From Catonella sp963539695 (lineage in GTDB: Bacteria; Bacillota; Clostridia; Lachnospirales; Lachnospiraceae), in assembly GCA_963539695.1 (NCBI GenBank), contig CAUTOC010000004.1, positions 1 through 64,000 on the forward strand: a DNA stretch of 64,000 bases, given 5' to 3'. Shown here one piece after another: positions 1-8,489 of this stretch; the stretch's first letter is position 1, and each line of letters begins with the position of its first letter. Made by a program: the position numbers and the translations under genes. The notes under the pieces are model-generated. The model saw nothing but the letters and a program-made list of their open reading frames with translations. It did no database searches and was not told where the DNA came from.

Positions 1-76
1 TTTGTGGGGGCTTATAAATTAATTATTTTGGGACATAATCATTTATGCTTGACACCGTACAGAGATTTATTATCTC

Positions 77-106
77 AAAAAAAGCCCATGACATAAGCCA
101 CAGGCT
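77..106 (-). terminator. Intrinsic terminator after mglC
   Basis: On the minus strand an 8-bp stem (AGCCTGTG with CATGGGCT, two G-U pairs) is followed by a run of seven T. It lies just past the mglC stop codon and would end the mgl operon. Bases 1-76 hold nothing recognisable. Confidence 0.75.
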
Positions 107-123
107 GTAATAAACATTTTTAT

Positions 124-1767
124 TTATTTCTTCTGTACATACTTTAAGCAGTCAAGAGTTACCGCTACAAGTATGATGATACCTTCAAATACGAACTGTA
201 AGTTGGTATCAATACCAAGGATGGTAAGAGAGTAGGTAAGTGCCGTAAATATAAGTACACCGACAACTACACCTGAAATCTTACCGATACCGCCGGTAAA
301 GGAAATACCGCCAACCACGCAGGCTGCAATAGCATCCATTTCCCAACCCTGACCATAAGCCGCTGAACCTGAACCGACCATTCTCGCACATTCAAGCCAA
401 GCACCGAAACCATAAAGGATACCTGCGAGTATAAATGCTCCCAAGGTAACTGCAAATACGGAAATACCGGATGCAGAAGCCGCCTCAGGGTTACCGCCTA
501 CAGCGTAAAGGTTCTTTCCGAATGGAGTCTTGTTCCAAATAAACCATACTACAGCAATCGCTGCAACTGCCCAAAGAATAATAGTAGGGAAACCGTTAAA
601 TTTAGGAATTATCATATCAGGAATATTTGACTCAATAGCACCGAATGACACACCCTTTGTAGCGTAAGTAGCCAAACCGAAAATAACAAGCATGTTCGCC
701 ATTGTAGAGATGAACGGGTGCATCTTAAACTTAGCTGTAAAGAAACCTGCTATGGATGTGAATAAGGTACAAAGTATTATACAAACAACTAAAGCAAGTA
801 TTACTCTTACTCCAACAGGAAGTCCTGTAAAGTCGAATGCGTGTCCGAATACCTGACCCGTATTTACGCCTTGGTGCATGATTATGGTCGCTACCGTCAT
901 ACCCATACCTATCATACGACCGATAGAAAGGTCGGTTCCTGTAAGGAGTATAAGTCCTGCAACGCCTAGAGCAAGATACATCTTAGGAGATGCCTGCTGT
1001 AAAATGTTAAGTACATTGTTGTAAGTTAAAAGCTGAGAACCCTTTATTATAGGGGTAATTATACTAAGTCCGATGAAAATTAAGATAATCGCCAAATACA
1101 GACCGTTCTGTAAAAGGAATTTCTTAACATTGAAACTGTATTTATAATTCTCCCATTTCATTTTCTGATTCTGCATAAAGGTAAACTTAGACATTCTAAG
1201 TAAGTCGATAAGATGGTACTTGTGGCTGAACGCCTCCATCTTCCTGTCCTTTATGTCCTGAATATGCTTTTCATACTCAAGCTTTGCATCAAAAATACGG
1301 TTCTTATAAACATAGTTCTCGTCTTTAATTTCCTGATTATCTGAAAGCTTTGAAAGATTGGCTTTATGCTCTGTGGCTAATTTATTAAGCTTTGCCTGAT
1401 ATTCAGCCTTTGCATTTTTTTTAGCCTCTTCACAGCTTAAAATAACAGGATTGTAGTACTCTTTGTCAAAATGTGCATCTATATAAGCCTCTGCTTCACT
1501 TATATATTTTGCAATTTGGTCTTTATTTGTATTTTCAACCGACTCAGCCTTTTTAAGTTCTGCCTGAAGCTCTGAAATTTCTTTATTTCTTTCGTCTGCT
1601 GAAAGAGTTTTATCTCTTTTAATACTTTCTATCAAGCCTTGGAGAGAAATAACCTTATCAGTTCCATCGGCTCTCAGTGCATCGATTTTTTCCTGAATTT
1701 TGCCTATATAATCATCTATAGGATTACGCAGCTTATTCTCTTCTTCCACTGTTAATATTTTACTCAT
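124..1767 (-). CDS. mglC: Galactose/methyl-galactoside ABC transporter permease with long N-terminal extension
   Basis: Membrane component of an Mgl-type sugar importer. The C-terminal 330 residues form a BPD_transp_2 permease with about eight to ten hydrophobic segments, the first near residue 220, and the signature around GGISFTGGIGKISGVVVG. The family is normally about 330-350 aa; this protein has 547 aa because the first 190-200 residues are a charged Lys/Glu-rich helical region predicted to be a cytosolic coiled coil. It is the last gene of the mgl operon, 20 bp after mglA, and is followed by a terminator. The permease assignment is secure; the role of the extension is unknown. Confidence 0.9.
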   Translation of the reverse strand: MSKILTVEEENKLRNPIDDYIGKIQEKIDALRADGTDKVISLQGLIESIKRDKTLSADERNKEISELQAELKKAESVENTNKDQIAKYISEAEAYIDAHFDKEYYNPVILSCEEAKKNAKAEYQAKLNKLATEHKANLSKLSDNQEIKDENYVYKNRIFDAKLEYEKHIQDIKDRKMEAFSHKYHLIDLLRMSKFTFMQNQKMKWENYKYSFNVKKFLLQNGLYLAIILIFIGLSIITPIIKGSQLLTYNNVLNILQQASPKMYLALGVAGLILLTGTDLSIGRMIGMGMTVATIIMHQGVNTGQVFGHAFDFTGLPVGVRVILALVVCIILCTLFTSIAGFFTAKFKMHPFISTMANMLVIFGLATYATKGVSFGAIESNIPDMIIPKFNGFPTIILWAVAAIAVVWFIWNKTPFGKNLYAVGGNPEAASASGISVFAVTLGAFILAGILYGFGAWLECARMVGSGSAAYGQGWEMDAIAACVVGGISFTGGIGKISGVVVGVLIFTALTYSLTILGIDTNLQFVFEGIIILVAVTLDCLKYVQKK

Positions 1768-1786
1768 AACCTTTTATCTCCCTCAC

Positions 1787-3301
1787 TTATAGGTATTTTG
1801 CACTTAATCTAAGAAGCTCTTCCTGATTAGTTTCTTTGGTATTTACTATACCTGAGAGCCTTCCGTTACTCATAACTCCGATACGATTAGTAATACCTAA
1901 GATTTCCGGCATTTCTGAAGAAACAACTATGACAGTTTTACCCTCTTTAGCCATCTTTATGATAAGCTCATATATCTCATATTTTGCTCCAACATCAATA
2001 CCTCTGGTCGGCTCATCCATCATAAATACCTGCGGCTGGCGTTCAAGCCATTTACCAAAAATAACTTTCTGCTGATTTCCGCCTGAAAGACTGGAAATAA
2101 GATCTGACGGTCCCATACACTTTGTACGCATTATCTTAATTTCCTTAGCCGTTGCTTTTATCATCTTTTGATCTGAAAGAACAGCCCCTGACATATACTG
2201 GCTTAAATTAGCTATGGTTGTATTAAAGGTCAAATCTCCTTTTAAGAACAATCCGTTTGCCTTTCTCTCCTCAGTAATCATAGCAAAGCCGCTTTCCATA
2301 GCTTCTATGGCACTATCAAAGTTCATCAGCTTATTCTTAAAATAAACCCTTCCCGAAGCTCTGGTTCTTACGCCGAAGATAGTTTCAAGAAGCTCTGTTC
2401 TGCCGGCTCCAACCAGTCCATAAAGTCCGAATATTTCACCCTTTCTTACATCAAAGCTTATATCTTGAAGTTGAGGCTTAAACTTTGTGGAAAGATTTTT
2501 AATAGAAAGCACCGGTTCTCCCGGCTCATTATCTACAGGTGGGAAACGATTTTCAAGAACTCGTCCTACCATTGCGGTAATAAGCTCGTTCATATTAGTC
2601 TCTGATGACGGCTTGGTCATAACCAAATTACCGTCTCTAAGCACAGAAATTTCATCACAGATTTCAAATATTTCATCCATTTTATGAGAAATGTAAATAA
2701 GGGCAATACCCTTCTCTTTAAGCATTCTCATCATTTCAAACAATTTATTTACTTCCTGAATATTCAGCGAAGAGGTAGGCTCATCCAGTACAATTACCTT
2801 TGAATTGTAAGAGATAGCCTTTGCAATTTCACACATCTGACGCTGTGAAACTGACATTTTCCCCATAGGCTGAGTCAGGTTTATAGTCATACCCAGTTTA
2901 CGAAAGAGCTCGGAGGCTTCTTTCCTCATTCTTGCTTCATCTACTATTCCTAACGAATTTACAGGGCATCTGCCTAGAAATAAGTTGTCCACCACACTTC
3001 TTTCCAAACATTGATTAAGTTCCTGATGAACCATTGCTATTCCATTTTCAAGTGCATCTTTGGGCCCTGAAAAATTAACTTCTTTTCCATCTAAAATAAC
3101 TACTCCATCATCTTTTTGGTAAGTACCAAAAAGGCACTTCATCATTGTAGACTTACCTGCACCATTTTCGCCCATAAGCCCCATAACAGTACCGCGTTTT
3201 ACATCTAAGTTAATATGCTGTAAAACTCTGTTTCTACCAAAAGACTTACTCATGCCGCGTATCGATAAGATAGTCTCATTGTTTTTATCTTCCATATTCA
3301 T
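1787..3301 (-). CDS. mglA: Galactose/methyl-galactoside ABC transporter ATP-binding protein (two ABC domains)
   Basis: Energises sugar import. It has 504 aa, the normal length for this family, with two fused ABC domains. The first has Walker A GENGAGKST, an atypical signature (MSVSQRQM) and Walker B VIVLDEPTSSL. The second has the degenerate P-loop GLVGAGRTELL, signature LSGGNQQK and Walker B FMMDEPTRGID. The asymmetry is typical of carbohydrate importers of the MglA/RbsA class. It sits between mglB and mglC; a hairpin in the mglB-mglA gap probably lowers its expression relative to mglB. Confidence 0.95.
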   Translation of the reverse strand: MNMEDKNNETILSIRGMSKSFGRNRVLQHINLDVKRGTVMGLMGENGAGKSTMMKCLFGTYQKDDGVVILDGKEVNFSGPKDALENGIAMVHQELNQCLERSVVDNLFLGRCPVNSLGIVDEARMRKEASELFRKLGMTINLTQPMGKMSVSQRQMCEIAKAISYNSKVIVLDEPTSSLNIQEVNKLFEMMRMLKEKGIALIYISHKMDEIFEICDEISVLRDGNLVMTKPSSETNMNELITAMVGRVLENRFPPVDNEPGEPVLSIKNLSTKFKPQLQDISFDVRKGEIFGLYGLVGAGRTELLETIFGVRTRASGRVYFKNKLMNFDSAIEAMESGFAMITEERKANGLFLKGDLTFNTTIANLSQYMSGAVLSDQKMIKATAKEIKIMRTKCMGPSDLISSLSGGNQQKVIFGKWLERQPQVFMMDEPTRGIDVGAKYEIYELIIKMAKEGKTVIVVSSEMPEILGITNRIGVMSNGRLSGIVNTKETNQEELLRLSAKYL

Positions 3302-3349
3302 ACCTCTGTTATATCTTATTCAAATACTTAATATATTTACCCGAAAATT

Positions 3350-3378
3350 AAGAAAAGGTGGCAGCAAAAGCCGCCACC
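3350..3378 (-). terminator. Partial terminator/attenuator between mglB and mglA
   Basis: On the minus strand GGTGGCGGC-TTTT-GCTGCCACC forms a 9-bp stem (one G-U pair) followed by TTTTCTT. It lies in the 113-bp gap after mglB. Such hairpins commonly let the binding protein be made in excess over the ATPase and permease; read-through is inferred, not shown. Confidence 0.7.
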
Positions 3379-3413
3379 TAATGCTTTCAAGCTTTTATAT
3401 CTTTTCTTATCTG

Positions 3414-4760
3414 TTATTTAAGAAGAGCGGTATAAGAAGCTGCATTGTCTGTCTTAACCATGTTGATTGCAAACGCATCATATTCACCCGGGTTACCAAG
3501 TCTGTTTGTGATGTTAGATTCTGTCTGTCCGTCACCTGCTATATATTCAACATTGAGGTTTAATAACTTGTCATACTTCTGAAGGAGCGGCTGATATGTA
3601 GCACCTAAGAAGTTATCTGCTGAGTTGTAAATATTGAGCCATACCTTCTTCTCAGGATTCTTAGCTGCATCAAGCTGATTGGCAACAGGAGCAAAAGGAA
3701 CTGTAGCATCAAGGAAATCTTTATAGTTATCAGCTGTTACGGCAAGGTTTAATGCGTAGTAAGATCTCTCCTCCGCCTTATACTCATAATCTTCGCCCTC
3801 TTTAAGCACATTTCCCGCCTCATCGGCAATAGAAATACCTGTATTTACATCTACACCGTCTAAAGCATTACGAAGTACACGAAGTGTTAAGTAAGCCTGA
3901 ACATCCGCATGCTGACTGATAGTTCCGCCATAGCCGTCAGCTATAGCTGCAACTGCATCACTGTTTGCATCATAACCGAATGTAGGAACATTCTTCTCTT
4001 TTGACCAAGCGTTGAACATTGCCATACCCATACCGTCATTGTTAGAAGCTACAATATCAATATCTTCACCAAAAGAAGCTGACCATGTACCAACTGCATT
4101 ACCTGCTGTAGGAGCATCCCAAGTAGCACCTGCTGCTGTCTTCATCTCCTGTGAAGCAAGTTCACGAACCTTAAATTTCTTTCCGCCTGCCTCAATCTCA
4201 CCGTCTTTAACTACACTTGCTGAACCGTCTGTATTTGTTCCAACAGGATCACTTACGATGTTTCCGTCTTTTTCAATCGCTGTGCCAAGTGCACTACGAA
4301 CACCTCTTGTACGAGCGATAGAATCATTGTGACCGACATCACCGATAGCAAGTACATATCCGATTATACCGTCACCATTACGATCAATCTTGTCCGCATT
4401 TTTCTCGATATACTCTTTAATCATTTTACCCTGTAACTCGGCACCCTGTGTAGCATTAAAACCTACATAATAGGTATTCTCGTTGAAGTTAAGGGCTGCC
4501 ATATCAAGCTCACCTGTAGCAGAACTGGATGGCTGACGGTTGAACCATACTAACGGCTTCTTAGCATTTTCAACTTCGCCTGTAGGCTGTGTCATAGATG
4601 CACTTGAAGTTTTTGATGCCATAGATGTATTGCTCTTTGCCATACTTGATGTTTTAGCACTTGAAGTTTTTGATGCCGGCTTTGATCCGCCGCCTCCGCA
4701 AGCTGATAATGAAATTGCTGTAGCAGCAACCAACATAAGTGATAAAGCTCTCTTTTTCAT
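3414..4760 (-). CDS. mglB: Galactose-binding lipoprotein, apparently circularly permuted
   Basis: Extracellular sugar-binding protein of the mgl system. The start at 4760 follows AAGGAGG by 10 bp and gives a lipoprotein signal ending in LSAC (Cys 21), then a Ser/Thr-rich linker to about residue 65. The fold begins with PLVWFNRQPS (residue 69), which matches the third strand of ordinary MglB (VPVVFFNKEPS), and continues through the EF-hand-like loop DRNGDG and the SNND motif. The part that is normally N-terminal (first strand IY..DDNF through AINLV) appears at the end, residues 373-448 (VWLNIYNSADNF ... FAINMV). The adjacent gene at 4959 has the normal order. Substrate galactose or a methyl-galactoside is inferred from family. 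Confidence 0.85.
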   Translation of the reverse strand: MKKRALSLMLVAATAISLSACGGGGSKPASKTSSAKTSSMAKSNTSMASKTSSASMTQPTGEVENAKKPLVWFNRQPSSSATGELDMAALNFNENTYYVGFNATQGAELQGKMIKEYIEKNADKIDRNGDGIIGYVLAIGDVGHNDSIARTRGVRSALGTAIEKDGNIVSDPVGTNTDGSASVVKDGEIEAGGKKFKVRELASQEMKTAAGATWDAPTAGNAVGTWSASFGEDIDIVASNNDGMGMAMFNAWSKEKNVPTFGYDANSDAVAAIADGYGGTISQHADVQAYLTLRVLRNALDGVDVNTGISIADEAGNVLKEGEDYEYKAEERSYYALNLAVTADNYKDFLDATVPFAPVANQLDAAKNPEKKVWLNIYNSADNFLGATYQPLLQKYDKLLNLNVEYIAGDGQTESNITNRLGNPGEYDAFAINMVKTDNAASYTALLK

Positions 4761-4958
4761 AATAATACTTCCTCCTTTTTTGTGAACCATATTAGGTTCA
4801 ATCATTTACTAAATGAGTATAACAAAGTTAATGATGTTAATATATAGAATTTTTTATTATTTTTAAAGGAATTTTTTATCTATTTTTCACAAGCATATTT
4901 ACCGGACATTTTTAAAGCCTATTGATAACAGACATCATCTACTTATTTCTTCATTATA

Positions 4959-6011
4959 CTAATGGGTAATTTTTGACAGGCTTTCTACAGTAACCACATA
5001 CTGGCTCACATTATAATATTTTCCGTTTACCGCCTTTGTTTTTATATCATTTGGAAGCTCATCACCTGTGACCTTAGATATTGCAAACTCAATTATAGCC
5101 CTTGCGTATTCAGGTTTGTCACTGGATACACTGCCAAAAAGTTCTCCTTTTTTGATTGCTTCAAGTGCCGGTGCTGTCGCATCAACTCCTACCACCTTAA
5201 CATTTTTCAGAGATTTTTCATTTTTTATTATATCTATTGCACCCAACGCCATATCATCATTATTTGATATAACAAGCTCTATTTCTTTTCCATATTTTTT
5301 AATCCACATTTCCATAAGAGCCGCCGCCTGATTCCTGTCCCAGTTGGCTATATCTCCTGCAAGTTTTTTTATAGGAACTCCCGCGTCTTTTAAGGTCTTG
5401 ACGGACCATTCTGTCCTTACTATAGAATCCTGATGACTTGCTTCTCCTTCCAAAAGAATATAGTTGACCTCGCCATCTCCATTCAAATCTAAAACTGAAC
5501 TGTCATTTTTATAAGCATCTACTAAAATCTGACCTTCAAGTACGGCGGACTCTTTCGGATCTGCTCCCACATAACAAAATTTGTCCGAACGCTTCATATC
5601 ATCCTCTACAGGCTCTCTGTTAAAAAATACAACCGGAATATCTGCTGCCAACGCCTTGTCTATAATCACTGAAGCATCCGCCCGTTCTACCGGATTAATG
5701 CAGATTACATCATAATTTAGGGAAATAAATCTGTCCACCTGTTTATTTTGTGTAAACTGGCTTCCTCCCGCATCAACTATTTCCATATTAAGTTTTATTC
5801 CATTTCCCTTTTCATAATACTTTACATAATTTTCCATTTCTTTTTTAATGTTTGATATGAAAGTATCATTAAAACGGTAAAGACTTACTCCTATCCTTAT
5901 ATTTTTCTTTTCCGTTATTCCTTTTTCATCTTTGTTAAATATTATAAAAGCAAAAATTGCTGCTATTATAATAATGCCTGATAAAAATACATATACAATA
6001 TTTTTCTTCAT
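4959..6011 (-). CDS. Membrane-anchored galactose-binding-like protein
   Basis: 350 aa. An N-terminal hydrophobic segment (residues 5-25) with no lipobox is followed by a periplasmic-binding-protein type 1 fold in the normal order: IRIGVSLYRFNDTF, ICINPVERADA, PVVFFNREP, a calcium-loop-like DLNGDGEVN, and VISNNDDMALGA. It resembles MglB over its whole length. It lies 9 bp after the next binding-protein gene and upstream of mglB. Being anchored and close to the YesM/YesN pair, it may present sugar to the sensor kinase as well as, or instead of, the transporter; that role is inferred. Confidence 0.8.
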   Translation of the reverse strand: MKKNIVYVFLSGIIIIAAIFAFIIFNKDEKGITEKKNIRIGVSLYRFNDTFISNIKKEMENYVKYYEKGNGIKLNMEIVDAGGSQFTQNKQVDRFISLNYDVICINPVERADASVIIDKALAADIPVVFFNREPVEDDMKRSDKFCYVGADPKESAVLEGQILVDAYKNDSSVLDLNGDGEVNYILLEGEASHQDSIVRTEWSVKTLKDAGVPIKKLAGDIANWDRNQAAALMEMWIKKYGKEIELVISNNDDMALGAIDIIKNEKSLKNVKVVGVDATAPALEAIKKGELFGSVSSDKPEYARAIIEFAISKVTGDELPNDIKTKAVNGKYYNVSQYVVTVESLSKITH

Positions 6012-6019
6012 TATGCCTC

Positions 6020-6967
6020 CTATCCATTAATTGGATAAAGTCTTTTTATATAATCTTCATTTTTCAACTCTTTATCAGTAATATAGAATGCCTCTATCTC
6101 ATCCTTTTTAATCTCACCCTGACCTGCCAACATTTTAACCAGTTTTTCTATAATGAAATATCCCATGTCATACTCGTTCCATGCTATAATTCCTTTTATT
6201 TCCTCGTCTTCAAGCTTTCCAAGTAAATAATCCGTTGCACCCATACTATAAATTTTAGCCCGAAAATTATTGTCATCTGTATATTTTACAAGCCTTACAG
6301 CACTTGCTTTATCTAATGAAATAAACACAGTCTGATTTTTATTAAAATTTTTAAGCTGTTTTTCCAGCTTAGGACCGTTTCCTTCAGCAAAATTCAGCTT
6401 ATATCCCATATTTTCAAGCCTAAGTTTAAGCTCTTTACTAAACTTTTCTATCTCTTCATCAGAAAAATCTTCTGCAATAATACAAACTTCATTATCTACA
6501 CTTTCAGTAACTCTTATATTTTCTGACAAAAGTTTAACAATCTTTCCGTAATTCAAAGAAACCGCGGCTATTTCCTTTTCAGCCTCTGTATCTCCAACAA
6601 TCAGCACCGGAATTTCTGAATATTTTTTCCTGATTTTTTTTGCTATTTCTTCCTTCCATCTGTTTCCCACTATTATGGCTTTAGCCCCTGCTTCTATAGC
6701 ATCTTCCGCTATTTCCACTTTTTCTTCAATAGTAATATTATCTGCTATAGCGGGAAAACTGAGGTCAACATTATGTTCATAAGCCGCCTCATCCATACCT
6801 TTTTTCATATTTTCAAAATTCTCTCCCGAAATCCCGTCCATAAGTATTGATACGGAATAAACTTTTGCCTCGTTTTCTTTTATTATAAGGTCTGTAGCTG
6901 ATAAAATGTATAGGAAGATGAGAATAGCTGTGTATATGAGCCAAAAAATTATTGTTTTTTTGTTCAT
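6020..6967 (-). CDS. Membrane-anchored substrate-binding protein
   Basis: 315 aa from the start at 6967, which follows AGGAGA by 4 bp; an upstream in-frame ATG lacks a site. One N-terminal membrane segment (residues 5-25), then a type 1 periplasmic-binding fold (VYSVSILMDG, AKAIIVGNRW, and IAWNEYDMGYF near the end). It lacks the calcium loop of MglB, so the ligand may differ. First gene of a binding-protein pair that reads toward mglB. Probably a sensory co-receptor or accessory binding protein. Confidence 0.7.
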   Translation of the reverse strand: MNKKTIIFWLIYTAILIFLYILSATDLIIKENEAKVYSVSILMDGISGENFENMKKGMDEAAYEHNVDLSFPAIADNITIEEKVEIAEDAIEAGAKAIIVGNRWKEEIAKKIRKKYSEIPVLIVGDTEAEKEIAAVSLNYGKIVKLLSENIRVTESVDNEVCIIAEDFSDEEIEKFSKELKLRLENMGYKLNFAEGNGPKLEKQLKNFNKNQTVFISLDKASAVRLVKYTDDNNFRAKIYSMGATDYLLGKLEDEEIKGIIAWNEYDMGYFIIEKLVKMLAGQGEIKKDEIEAFYITDKELKNEDYIKRLYPING

Positions 6968-7052
6968 AGGATCTCCTCTCACAAGAGTTTGGGTATAGTA
7001 TAACATGGAGTTTGCCTGTGAACCACCATTATTTATCTCAAGTATTTATAGC

Positions 7053-7119
7053 TTTTCTTACTTACAAATCTTAAACTTTATATTTTTATATATTTTCTTA
7101 CTTATAAGTTAAAAACTTG
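7053..7119. repeat. Left direct repeat flanking the DUF4143 ATPase gene
   Basis: An AT-rich block of about 67 bp, itself two copies of a CTTACTTAYAA..TTAAACTT motif, lies just upstream of the ATPase gene. A close relative in the same orientation lies just downstream at 8418-8487. It may be the trace of cassette insertion or a pair of operators. Confidence 0.65.
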
Positions 7120-7174
7120 CTTTTATTATTGTTTTATAGTATTCTAAAAGCATAATTCTTATAAGGAGCAGCTT

Positions 7175-8407
7175 ATGAAAAATTTAATTAAAAGACCTAT
7201 ATATCTTAATGAACTTGTAGAAAATAAAGATGTGGATTTGATAAAAATAATTACCGGCATAAGAAGATGCGGAAAATCATCTCTTATGGAACTTTTCCAT
7301 CAACATCTTTTAGAAACCGGCATAGCTAAAAGCAGAATAATACACATGAATTTAGAATCTCTGAAATATAACGAACTATCAGACTATCTTTCATTTTACA
7401 ATTATGTAAGTGATAAAATTCAAAATACCGGAAAAACATATTTGCTTTTTGATGAACTTCAAGTTGTATCGGGGTGGGAAAAAGCTATCGAATCTTTTAG
7501 GGTAGATTATGATGTTGATATATATATTACCGGTTCCAACGCCTATTTATTATCTACAGAACTTGCCACACTGCTTTCCGGAAGATATGTTGAAATAAAA
7601 ATGCTCCCCTTATCTTTTAGTGAATTTTTAGATTTTTATAGTTTTGACGATAAAACAGGACTTTACGAAAAGTTTATTTACTACCTCAAATTTGGCGGTA
7701 TGCCTGTACTTCGTGAGTATAACTTTAATGAGCCGAGAATCAATCAGGCTCTTGAGGGCATATACTCTACTGTAATCTTAAAAGATGTTTTACAAAGGCA
7801 TAATCAAAGTGACCAGCTTTCACTGGATAAAATAGCACATTTTCTTTCCTCAAATATTGGAAGCATAACCTCTCCGAATAAGATTGGAAATATCCTTTCA
7901 AGTGAAGGTAATATCAATAAAAATAAAAACAAAAATATAGCCGGCAAGACTGTTGATAAATATATTTCAATGCTAAATAATGCCTTTATTTTTTATAGAG
8001 TAGGAAGATATGATATAAAAGGAAAGCAGCTTTTAAAAACATTAGATAAAAATTATATAGTAGATATGGGATTTAGAAACATGTTGTTAGGATACAGAGA
8101 TGCCGACAGAGGACATATTTTAGAAAACATCGTATTTCTTGAACTCATAAGAAGGCATTATAGAGTATATATAGGGAAAATCGGTGATACCGAGGTAGAT
8201 TTTCTTGCTGAAAAACCTAACGAAAAACTGTATATTCAGGTTACCGAAAGTCTTGTTTCTCAAAAAACAAGAGAAAGAGAACTTCGCCCTTTGTTAAGTA
8301 TAAATGACAACTATGAGAAAATTATACTAACCTCCGATAGAAACTTCATTACTTGCGAAAACGGGATTAAAATAATTAATGTAATTGACTGGTTAACGGG
8401 TAATTAA
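7175..8407 (+). CDS. AAA-family ATPase with DUF4143 domain
   Basis: 410 aa. P-loop IRRCGKSS near residue 30, Walker B-like YLLFDELQ near 95, sensor-like ITGSNAYLLS near 125, and the C-terminal DUF4143 region ending in a nuclease-like ...EVDFLAEKP... strand near residue 345. The family is widespread and of unsettled function. The gene is the only plus-strand gene in the region, interrupts the minus-strand sugar locus, is preceded by AAGGAG, and is bounded by direct repeats, so it looks like a separately acquired unit. Confidence 0.85.
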   Translation: MKNLIKRPIYLNELVENKDVDLIKIITGIRRCGKSSLMELFHQHLLETGIAKSRIIHMNLESLKYNELSDYLSFYNYVSDKIQNTGKTYLLFDELQVVSGWEKAIESFRVDYDVDIYITGSNAYLLSTELATLLSGRYVEIKMLPLSFSEFLDFYSFDDKTGLYEKFIYYLKFGGMPVLREYNFNEPRINQALEGIYSTVILKDVLQRHNQSDQLSLDKIAHFLSSNIGSITSPNKIGNILSSEGNINKNKNKNIAGKTVDKYISMLNNAFIFYRVGRYDIKGKQLLKTLDKNYIVDMGFRNMLLGYRDADRGHILENIVFLELIRRHYRVYIGKIGDTEVDFLAEKPNEKLYIQVTESLVSQKTRERELRPLLSINDNYEKIILTSDRNFITCENGIKIINVIDWLTGN

Positions 8408-8417
8408 TTTCGATATA

Positions 8418-8487
8418 AAGTTTCTAACTTACAGGTCTGAAACTTTATATTTTAATAAACTTTCTGACCTATAAGTCTAAAACTTAA
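8418..8487. repeat. Right direct repeat flanking the DUF4143 ATPase gene
   Basis: AT-rich repeat containing AACTTACAGGTCTGAAACTT and a second internal CTGACCTATAAGTCTAAAACTT unit; matches the block at 7053-7119 in the same orientation with roughly a dozen differences. It begins 11 bp after the ATPase stop codon and reaches the end of the kinase gene. Confidence 0.65.
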
Positions 8488-8489
8488 TT

